Positions 49,376-60,100 of a stretch of DNA of 64,000 nucleotides are shown piece by piece. The stretch comes from Protonemura montana. Its lineage: Eukaryota > Arthropoda > Insecta > Plecoptera > Nemouridae. The stretch spans positions 13,086,418-13,150,417 of the forward strand of contig OX387605.1 of the NCBI GenBank assembly GCA_947568835.1. Reading direction: 5' to 3'. A model generated the notes under the pieces. That model had not been told where the DNA came from and searched no databases. It saw nothing but the letters and a program-made list of their open reading frames with translations. The translations under genes were made by a program, and so were the position numbers. Every line of letters starts with the position of its first letter. Positions within the stretch are counted from its first letter, which is position 1.

Positions 49376-50304
49376 CATGGGCGTCCGCAGGATTTTTTCC
49401 AGGGGAGTGCAAATGCTTCCAAGGATATCGACAAAAGGGCTTCAACTGGGGAGGGGGGGAAGGAAGAATCGCACGTTTTAAATGTGTTGAATGAAAACTA
49501 GTATGGGCGAAACACTCGCCTACCGCCGCTGTGGACGTCAGCTTTGTAATCATATGCACTCGGAGATCATGGTTTTGTCACCAGCGTGTGTCTCAGTTTG
49601 TTGGTTAGGTCCTGATTCACGAAGTGGCCAATATCCAAAACAGCTTGAGGACCTAGATCACATTCAGTTTCAAAGGCTGGTATTGGATTTTCGGAAAACG
49701 CCGTCGTCGATGTACATGCACATGCACTTTCAATACTGCGATCGCTTTTGCCATGGCTGTCCGAAATTTCACGCGCGTCATCGTTCGCCTTTCTCTTCAC
49801 ACTCGCACTAAAAAATGTGCGTATATCCATACTCCCACAATCAACACATTTAACTAAAACGCCAGGCTAACAAACCACCCTACTCGAGTCGCTCCCGACA
49901 CATAACTGACTTACGTAAAGTTGGGTTCGACCGGTAGAAAAACTAAAACTTCATTAAGTGTAAAATTCTGTTCGCGGAATCGGAATTACGAGGGAGAATT
50001 TTGGGGAAGTAGGTACCTGCAAAGTTCAACTCTTGTAGGATCCCAGTTTCATAGAATTACGCCGCGATTTTTCCGCTGGAAAGGTTGGATGGTCACTCAC
50101 CTTTCCTCTCTATGAATGCAATACAAATTTAGCGTTTTCCGTTTAAATGGCACTATTTTGATCAATTAAATGAGAGAATATGTTTAACTTGCCCTTTTAA
50201 TTATAAAATAACAAAGCCTTTATAGAGTGTTTATTTTTTAATGTTTGAAGATTTCCAGGGGGTTGCAAGCGCACCCCCTTTGCTACCCCCTCCGTACGCC
50301 CATG
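49376..50304. mobile_element. Element bounded by imperfect inverted ends
   Basis: The left end CATGGGCGTCCGCAGG and the right end, read on the other strand as CATGGGCGTACGGAGG, are inverted copies 0.93 kb apart. GC-rich GGGG.GTGCAA stretches follow on both sides. The interior has no clear transposase. A target duplication is not evident, so this may be one element or two adjacent copies in opposite orientation. Confidence 0.4.
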
Positions 50305-50504
50305 ACCACAAGTGTTATCGTGTGACACCTGCCGTTACCACGTGTTGCCGGCTCGTTTGCTCAGCAGACAGTTTAACAGTAAGGTTTTGACTATGTAGAG
50401 CTATACTATCATATGAATCTACTTTATGAATATATCCTATGACTCTTCAATATAAGAGCCGATTTTTCAGTGTTCCGTTACAAACCTAACAGTCATTGAA
50501 ACTG

Positions 50505-50529
50505 TTTTTTTTTTTTTTTTTTTTTTTTT
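50505..50529. repeat. Poly(T) run
   Basis: 25 consecutive T. It could be the poly(A) tail of a minus-strand retroposed copy, but no clear SINE body is seen next to it. Confidence 0.8.
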
Positions 50530-51816
50530 GCTTGGCAACGGCCGATAAGAAAATGTTTTTTGTTTGTTAACTCTTAGAGGTATGGTGGTAACTCAGGTGG
50601 TAAGACACCATAACCACCATTTCTGGATTTTTTTCTGCCGATTCCAAGGACGGTAAAACTTACGCATACCTCAAATCGCTTGCGCTTAGATTGGTGGATT
50701 GGCGGTAAAAGAAGCCCCATATTATTACACCACAATAATCAGTTCGCTCGCTCGCTGCCTTTGAGGGCATACCGATGAAAGTGCGCTTTAGTTTTTGAAT
50801 ACAAATAAATTTTTACCTAAGCTGATATATCTACTACCATTTCTGAGCTTTCAAACAGTATTTTCATAATTATTACGAGTTCTAGTCATAAAAAAGGGTG
50901 GTAATTTGCCCTTATACCACCATGCACTATGAGCCAAATGAACAGAAATTCATTTTGACGACGGTTCATTTTTGGATGGCAGTGAACTTAAAGGTGACTT
51001 TTGATGATGAAACAATTTAATTTTGCTATAAATTCAAGAGAAATGGGTGGCAGACCTCAGTGAATTAAGAACTTCGGGGTAAACTAGTGTAATTGAGCAC
51101 TTTAATCGCGCAATGATAAAGACGTAGCGTCCAGAAGACGACCCGTTGTTATTTTATTTTGTTTATTTATGTCTATAAGAGTTTGATATTATGTTCATAT
51201 TGATTTTAAATGATTTTATCTTATATTTTTCCGTCATTAATGATTTTTGAAGCATATCTTATCTTTTCGCACTGAATAAGGTAAACACGCTTGCTACCAC
51301 TGTAACCATTGTATTACCACACCATAGGGATGGGAGAGTTGGTGATAAAAATTTCCTACACGTATTATAGTGTTTGCCATTCAATAAGCAATAAACCCAT
51401 CAACTTTAAAAGATAAAAATAAACAAGAGTTAAAAGTTTGGAAACGGTTTGTTTGTCAACCTTTGACAAAACTGTGAATCTAATTTCTTTCCTTTATGAC
51501 ATTTACTTGGGAGTGCATATACAACTTTGGGCAACATTTCTTCCAACGGGAAGTTTTAAAATGTCCAACCACAAGTCCAACTCAATTTATGAGACTCATC
51601 CCCATGGTTACACCTAATCAGATACTTCTGTTTTCATCTGAACCTGCTTATTTAACTGGCATTAGGATTGTGAAAACGGTGAAAATAGTTCGGAGAAGTT
51701 TGGCTGAAATTTAGGTATTTTTCAGGAAGGCTTTCAGGAAGGTGCAACTCGAACAGCAGGATTTCTCCACAAATCCAGTCGAGTGTTTGATAAGCAAGGC
51801 TAATGAAGTTTCTGTA

Positions 51817-52020
51817 CTAACTTTCATTCCTCCAACCTCTCTCCCGAACATAACTGATCATGTGTATGATGGTCACCCATCCAATACCTGACCCAGCGTA
51901 GTGTTGCTTAACGTCGGTGATCTCACGAGAACTGGTGGTCCCAGTACGCCAAACCGTTCGGTGTGGCGATTCGGGGAGGGCTCGTAAGCAATTGGACCCT
52001 CTGTGTGACTTGATTTGGTC
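51817..52020 (-). repeat. 5S rRNA-derived SINE
   Basis: On the minus strand the block GATCACCGACGTTAAGCAAC and, some 20 bp on, GGATGGGTGACC match the internal-control and C-box part of 5S rRNA. They are followed by an unrelated tail (TTCGGGAGAGAGGTTGGAGG). The second copy at 40230-40375 shares both the 5S-like part and the tail, which identifies a repeat family of the SINE3 type and not a lone 5S pseudogene. Confidence 0.65.
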
Positions 52021-52639
52021 AAGAACACTCACATCTAACAAATGCTAAAATAGTTCAAATAAATCTAATTAAAAATCCGCAATTAAAGTACGAGCATTTT
52101 CAGTTCTTTAGCATCTGCATGCCTGGAAAACATTTGGTCTGTGATAGCAGCCGTGGACGCCATTGCTGTTATCACCTCAATCCACTTCGAAAACCGGTCA
52201 GCCAATAGGAACCGAGCTTCAATAGATCGAAAGTACGAGGCGGAGTCGATCGAGCACGTGTTGTGACGTCACTTGCACAGCGATGCTGCAGGTTACAGGC
52301 GATACTCTTCTGTCGGCTACTCGCCTGGTACGAAGAGACACATTTTCGCCTCGTTTTAGACGATTATTTCAGTTGAAACTTGTCATGGTTGGATTAACCG
52401 TACGTATAGGCAGTCCCGTGGCACTCACGCGTACCACGAGTTGCTTCAAAGTTTTCACAGGCAAACTAAATTTCTTGACGTCATTCGTTCCCAGCTACTC
52501 GACACAATTTTATGAAATATAGCTTTGACTTTTAGGCATAGGCTAGACCTCAAACATAGGCCTCAAACTAGGACCGATCGGGAGATAAAAATGTGAAAAT
52601 ATAAAAATATTTGTTCAAAACACGAAATATCTCGCTGCT

Positions 52640-53150
52640 AATTGTGCGGTTTGGTTACGAGCTAACAAGTATCAAGTCTTCGTGGATGAAGTGAGCGTAT
52701 GCAATGAGAATTGCCTTATTGGCCACATCTGTTGATTGATCCAAGTGAATTGCAAACGGCGAGTTCTTAATTCTTGCGACTAACTGGTCTACGATTTTAC
52801 ATGGAATGCTGTCAATTCGCCTCTGAACAGTGTAATTTGACAAAGTGGTTTGACATAATTTAGCACAAGCAACGTCACCTTAAATCATGTATCGACAATG
52901 CAAGTTTTAATTAGTTCTTCCCCAATGGTAAATGGCTTCTAGGATTTAGCCATTCGATACGATAACAAGAAGGAAGCACGTAGAGCCGCTGATGACACGT
53001 TTGCAGCTTCCTGTATGACCTTTTGCTGGCTTTTCACGTTGCTTTTCTTTCTGTCAAAAAACTCCCAAGAGCTTGTCTTTGAACTGGCAATACCCAGTCT
53101 CCGAATATCGCTTCAGCTTGTTCGGCTTTAGTGACTCGTTGCTGAGAGTT
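52640..53150 (-). pseudogene. hAT transposase fossil (ZBED5/SCAND3-like)
   Basis: The minus-strand translation, interrupted by stops and a frame break, gives in order LSNESLKPNKLKRYSETGYC, LSYRMAKS, KPFTIGEELI, then the longer open part ACAKLCQTTLSNYTVQRRID and SPFAIHLDQSTDVANKAILI. The LDQSTDV box corresponds to the first acidic catalytic motif (LDESTD) of hAT transposases related to ZBED5/SCAND3. The Glu/Asp of the family is Gln here in the HLDQSTD block. It is not functional. Confidence 0.7.
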
Positions 53151-54105
53151 TCAATACAGATCACACATAATGGTAGTTGAATGTTATTTTGTACAGTAAA
53201 TGAAAAACCAAATTAATTACTCATATTAACTTATATATTAACTTAGTTACTTCATTGAATTCGAAGTAGCTCACGATGTCCCGGCATCCCTTTGTCAGTA
53301 CTCTCCATACACCGAATACTCCCAGTAGTAAATGTGGGAAACTGCGGGGGGTCTGTCAGAGCAGGAATGACAAATGGGTCCTAGGCAAGTACACATTTCA
53401 TTCTCAGAACATAAGCAACTCTAGCCAATTTGACCAGAATCAAAATAAAATTTCGAGACCAAAAAAAAGTACTTCAGGCATTATGGGATGAAACGGTCTT
53501 GTTGGTCTTCTTGGCGACCCAACTGAAAGGTGTCACGACTCACCGGTTAAGAACCACTGGCCTAGTGGATAAAGAGCTTGCATTCTGCTCGTTTGGGCTC
53601 ATGTTTTTAAGTCTGGCAAAATTGCGGATCACGTGGCTATGCTGTGCTTTATAATTGATTGCAAGTACATATAATTGTTGTAGTTCATTCTATGCGGACT
53701 ATTTCTGGTGACTAAAGCACTACGATATCACAATCATTTTTTTAAAAGTTTTATTCTAAACCAATCTTTAGAAACAAAATTACTATACCAAATGCAAATA
53801 AATGCTTTGCTTTCACTCTTTAACACAATATTTCACATATCTTCCATCAAAACAAAAGATATTCCCAGAATGGATATTCTGATTAGTACCACAGTTAGTA
53901 GTACTGACTGCATTAAACATCTATATATATATTTATATTCAAAATTAAGTAGACTGACCCAAATTGCGACTGACTACTCTTGAGAGCAAATAATATTACA
54001 CTATGCAGCTAAGCCTAATAATGCCAAATTAAGTGAAACAGAATGTGTTCCTACATAACATGTGCATTGTTGTGAATACAAGTATATGAAAACCGTCCCA
54101 AGATT

Positions 54106-54111
54106 TTTATT
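54106..54111 (-). promoter_or_regulatory. CtsF: Poly(A) signal of the cathepsin F gene
   Basis: AATAAA on the minus strand, about 64 nt beyond the stop at 54177-54175. Confidence 0.6.
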
Positions 54112-54174
54112 GTCCTCCGAAGAAATAGAGATTCACTGGAGTTGCCACGTTGGCCGCTTGACTACGTGGTGTGG

Positions 54175-57100
54175 TCATCCAACGACTGCAGACGTTGCCA
54201 TCATGTTAACCCCGCACGTGCCGTCACCTCGGTAAACGCGGTAGTAGCCCTGGAACAGAAAGCTTGTAAGACCATGGCAGTCTCCAAGAAAAACCACCCA
54301 AATCACACAAATAAAGTTACAAAGAAAGCTGTTGAAGTGAAGCATTAAGTGCAGTTTAAATTAAGTGCTTTTGGCGGAAGCTTTTTAAAAATGTAGTTCT
54401 TATGGGCAAAAAATTTGACAAATATGGCTGTTTTGAACTAGGCCAAATATATTCAAATATATCGGTGTAAATGAATTATAATTAATACTTCCTAGTGTCT
54501 TATGTTTCAAAATGATCATGCTTGCTAAAATTACGCTCAGCTTAGGATTTGTTCCTACACAAAAACTAAATCTATCTTCCATTATCGATTATCTTGGTAA
54601 CCCCGTGCACTATGATGCAATGGAATTCAGAAAAGCTCTGCAAAGCTACAGTTTGATTTGATAATTAGTGGGAATTGCTTGAAATGAAGAACCACAGCTT
54701 TGGAGTGCTATGCCAGCGTTCGACGAGTAACAGCCCTTCAGCGTCCCACCTGCTCTCCCCAGCGTGGCCCCCACGAGTTTTTGATGATCCAGAACGGGAG
54801 TTTCTTGTGGAAGAGCGGGTAGTCTGGAAAAGAAAGCGTGCTTTCAGAGACTCACCTTCTCTCCCCAACTCGGACCCCATGAGTTTTTCACGGTCCAGAA
54901 TGGCAGGGTACGATGCAGAATGGTCGATACTGAAACAACACACAAATCATGCCCAGAACTAGCAATAATAACTAAGCAGCTAGCATAATTTCCCAATGAA
55001 TTCATGATTAAAAGGGGATTTGTTTCACAAATGTGATTGTAGATTTCATTTCTAGTAATAAATCTTCTTGTAACAGGCAAGTTGGTAAAACCATATGATA
55101 TCTTTACAGAATGCTCTAAAATCCAACAAGAATTATTTTAGATGACATTTTACTATTAACAAAGCAAAAAAATTGTAAGATAATTGCAAGTTTGGCAGGA
55201 TTAGATGGGTTGTATGCAAAGATACTCACAAATCTAACTATGATTCAAAAAGCTGCTAAGCTATATGTGCATAACCTTGGGACCACATAGCACAGGCTCC
55301 ACAATGAGACACAATAGTTTGTACTTACTGTGTGTCCCATAGCCGACGATGAGCACGCCATGGTCGAGGCTTTCGGGATTACAGAGAGCTTTCCAGGGAT
55401 GCGAAACACCGCCCATGTAGAACTGCATGGCGTTGGCGTTGATCCCAATGCTGATAGGTCCGTTTTTGGCCAACCATGCCGCCATTTGCGTCTCATTGGT
55501 CGTCACGTTTACACCGCCGACCACAGTAGCCTGGACCTGCAAGCCACGAGTCATTACATGCTTCCTCTTACACCACAGAGTGCAAACAAATTTTTTTAGA
55601 TAAATATGGCACAGTTGACAAAAAAAAATCTATAGCCCAGATTGCAACTATAAAATTTGCTGGTGCCAAACTCGCTCTGCTGCATTGAAACAGTCTGGGC
55701 ACATGAGCGCTGTTACTCAGGGAGTCTGTTTATTGGAAATACTCTGGACTTTTTGAGAATTATTCATGGTCCCAATAATAGGAAGCCATACTTGAAGAAA
55801 TTTGTACAATTTTCTAGTTGCTAACGAACACACGGCGATCAGGGTCTGGTCACTAAATTTAGAGTACTGGTCTATTTCAGAAATTTCCAACCAAAATTCC
55901 TGTTCTTACTACAGTTCCTGTGTGCTATTGGTAAAACATCCCAGCCACTCTACCTGCTTCTTGTTGAAGTGGCACTTCTCGTCGGCACCATCATAAGGAT
56001 AGTCAGCCTCGCCCTCGAGCCCCCCTATCTCGGATAGCGTCTTGTAGGCGTTCTCGGGCAAGCCACCTTCACAGCCGGAGTCCAGGGAGTCGCAGTCCAC
56101 TAGCTCCTGCTCGGACAGGGACAGCAGCTTGCCGTGCTGGACGGCCCACTGGCCCTCCACGTTGCCGGTCACCGAGAATGCCCAGCAGGAGCCGCACATG
56201 CCCTACAGGCAACAAGCAATTCCTGGTTAATTGGCTTTCAGGCACAGTTGGCACAAATTTACCATGGCATACTTGTCACAAAATGTTCGACACTTGTCTA
56301 CACTTAAAGCAACCTCCTAGAACAGATTTGACTAGCGAATATTCAGGTCTCAGTCGATTGCAACAAGTCGTAGACAGGGTTGCGAAATCGACGCGTCACT
56401 TACCTGGTTCTTAACGGGTGTGACAGCACCGTGATCACGCCAGTCGAAGGAGTCGGGCGCAGAGAGCACATCAGGGATCTCGGCCATGGGAAGCGCAGGT
56501 GCATTGCGCCGCAGCGCTGGGTTCAACCCCAGGTGCAGCCGCCGGAACTCCTTGCCTGCATTAGAAAAACAAAGTTAATGAAATGGCATTATTTTTTTAT
56601 ACTAGGGACTACCATTGCTAACCTTAGTTATAATCAAAAACAAATAGTGAAGTAACTGATGAGAATGTAAGGTTAATTGTAATCTTTTCTTTTCAAAAAC
56701 ACCCTTCCAGCATCTTCTTAACTTTGTAACAACCTCACACCTTTCCAGAAGACTTATGCTGCTTACGTTAGAAAGCAGTGAAAATAAATCTCAAGAACAT
56801 TACTCATATACCTACAAATATTTGCTAGATGTTTTCTTTTTATTTTTAAGATGTAAGGCTAGGCTTTAACTTGCCAAAAAGCAAAGCACAAAGCTGCACT
56901 TGAAGCTTGTGGCTGCGGTTGTACTTAAAACCTAATCGATAGGTTAGCAATTGCAAATGTGATAAGAACGAACCTGAAAGGTCGGCAAATCGAGTGGTTC
57001 CGTAACGTCCTGTGCCTTGTTCTGTGCGCCGCAGGGCGTCGATCTTCTTCAAGTTGGCGCGGAAGATGCGAAACCGCCGCTGAGTTTCCTCGCGACTGCT

Positions 57101-60100
57101 GTACGTTTTGTTGTGCTCGTGCAGGAAGTTTTCAAAGAGACCTGCATAATGACAAACGTTGTAAATGGAATGAAAATGCTGCTTAAAAGACTAGTATATG
57201 AACTGGAGAAAAGAAAAATACGGAAGTAGCTGAATTTACGACAACCGATTGCAAAAGATGAAGCTCTTCTGCTTCGACAAGGCAGCAGAAAAAAATTTGC
57301 AATCTCAACATCATTTATATTTGGCAATTTTAATTTCCATAACTTACACATAATCCATAAATTTACATTTCCATAATTAAGTTCAAATTAAGGTTGTGAA
57401 TTGTGCCATCAACAGTTCTCATCAGTTTGTGTTCATACTTCATCAGTGCAAGCAAACCTGTTTTGGAGGACATGAGATTAACTAATTACTGCTTGACTGT
57501 ACTTACTTTAATGGCAAGAATAGTCAATGTACATAACTGGTATTGTAATTTTAATGCTGAAATGTAACCTAGCCTTTCTGCATTTTAGCAGATGTACTTC
57601 CAATAGCTGATTAATGCAGAATGGGAGTGGAATGATCAGTGCAGGCTGAGGGAGTGGGACGCCTACTTACCAAGGGTGATGGTGTCTTTGACTGGCCTGG
57701 CCTCTTCTCGTTTCACCTTGTTGCTCGAAAGAGCCGACAGCCGATTGACTGAATGGCCACCAGGGGAGCAGCGGGCACTAGTCACCTTGGTTTCGTTAAG
57801 CCACGGTCGATCCCACAGTGACACGTCACACATCTGCGTGCTCTGAAACACAAACAAACACGTAAAATTTCGTTCCAATTTTAATAAATAAATTACGATT
57901 GAACAACATAGTTAAGATAATTTGAACAATACAGTACCTGCTACTGTTTCTCTATTTATTTATTATCAAAGTCTGGGAGTTTCCATGCAGTGAATCAGCA
58001 AAATGTGCAGACTAATAGTTAGAGCCAAGATTTTATGGATTTATGATTTCGATAATTTTGTGGTAAGCCTTTTGGATTTCGGTGTTATGGCGGTGTTATG
58101 GAAAAAGTACAGAATTTCATATCTATAGCAGATTTCAGACATAGGTGACGAAAAAAAGAAGATACGTGTTTTTAGCATTAGTTTTATCGAAATTTTAGTG
58201 CTAATTATTTGAATTTTAGCGTTTATAGCTAAATAAAAAAAGGGCTTTTGCGATCTACATTAGAAAAGAATGAAGACTTAGGGTAAGCACTGGGATCTCT
58301 AATAAAGAAGTGATCAATAATAATTACAATAAAGTAAATATTTAGTGTAGGTCCTCAACATCGGTATTTGTTAGGGACTTGGAACAAAATTAATGGCACA
58401 AATAAATATTTTGCATAAATGCCACCATGAAATACATTGTATGGCAGCATGAGCGACACCTACTACTTGTTAAAACTTAACATTGAACAAGTTTCAATGG
58501 TAGCTTTCTTCATTCTTGTTCCTTTGTCAGTCAGCACTAGGTTTTATTGACTAAAAAACCTCAAGGCATCAACACTGTTCACAGGGGCTCAAATAGTTTG
58601 CTAAGTCAGAACTGCAAATGAGGGGTTCGAGATTTTTATGTCCATTAGAATTTGAATTAGACCCACTGCCTGGTACTAACAACATACTTTGCAAGATTGT
58701 CTTTTTTCTCCCAGACAAGTCGAGGTTCCAGATTCCACACATCAAAATAGATCTATCACTCACAAAGAGTTGCTTTCTTTGATCCTCAAAAGTCAAATAT
58801 GTATTACACCCCATTGAAATTTGAAATCCCAGCTAATCTCTACACCACAGCACTGATTGAACCCAACAAGTAGCTTGAATGCATGTGGTGCTGGTGCTCA
58901 CATGGCAAGGAGGGGAAGAATTCTTAATGGCAATGGTTTCCTACAGCAAACATTTTGCCCCACTACTTCTACCCCCTAAGCTTAGGAATGTTGACAGCAT
59001 TTGATGAGAAACAGACCTGAATATGACAAATTCATGGAAATGTGTGTTTAGAGAGATAAAACAAACATTTTAAATTTTTTGCATGGAAATAAGTGGCTAT
59101 TTTGCAAAATACACATATTTTAGTGAAATAGCTTCATTATCTCTTAATTTAGCATAAAAACAAATGGGTTATTTTGTTTGTTTATTTATTTTCTGTGAAA
59201 TATGATTTGATAAAAATGAAAAAAAAAAAAAAAGTATTTGAAATTTAAGATAATTTGATGGGAAAAGGCTCATTTTGTGATGTTATGGATGATTTTTCGT
59301 GGATTTCGCATTATGTCGTGATGAGTTTCTTACATATTTGAGATGGGAATTCAATGAATCACACTCATTTGTAAGAAAAACAAGAGATAAGAACAATTTG
59401 CAATTTCGGGCATCACCATATAATCGTGGCTCTACTAATAGTACATTACAATATAATAAATTGGTATTAATATTATTAAAAAGTATTAAAATCTATCATG
59501 TTATTACCATAATTTAAAAATTACCTCTATAAAGCAGCTATACCTAAAAGTTGACACTGTTAACAGGTTTTATAAATGTGGAAACATTATCGGGTTCAAC
59601 TCACCGCGCCTTCTTTCATTGCACACTCATCGCGAGTTGGCTTTCCCTTGCGGCACGTCGATGAACCCGTCTCAAGCGTGAGTCGGAAAACGGTGCCCGC
59701 TGCGCCCTGACGCGATGCACGCACAACGCTCACTAGCTGCTGGCGGTACATGGCATTGCTGGATGCATCCAGATGGGCCATGGCCAGCTGAGCAAGGTGT
59801 TCCACCTGCGAGACAGTTGTGACAATCACAAGACATTTCAAGCGTTCGAAACCTGATTCGTGTCGAGTAGCATTTTGACCATTTTATATGTCCTAGAGAT
59901 GTGATAGTTTGTTTTTTAGCAAATTGATAGCACAATTTGTTTTTCTTTACTGATAATAAAAGTGATGTGGGTTCAGACAAACTTTCTCTGTGACAAACTT
60001 AACTATCTGAGCTATTTGCAGCTGCATTCTGCTCAATATTATGTGCTTTTGTTTTTATGGGCTTTGTCACAGGAACTGATATAATCTGGAATTTTAATTA

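Larger units (their letters stand above)
39622..54100. other. Gene-poor, repeat-rich region
   Basis: About 14 kb with no supported host gene. It holds the 5S-like and tRNA-like SINEs, LINE remnants, foldback element, minisatellite and hAT transposase fossil listed separately. The remainder is AT-rich unique-looking DNA with short open frames without motifs. Related dispersed repeats also occur. One pair is at about 44500-44770 and 47800-48030, sharing a TTTG-rich run, a GGCACATTT block and an AGACCGAGTTTGATTTT block. A second pair is near 45180 and 46870, sharing GGTTGCATTAGCCTCC. Confidence 0.5.

Noticed and set aside
51870..51960. Functional 5S rRNA gene
   Set aside because: Both 5S ends are missing, the body has several changes, and the copy is fused to a repeat tail shared with another locus.
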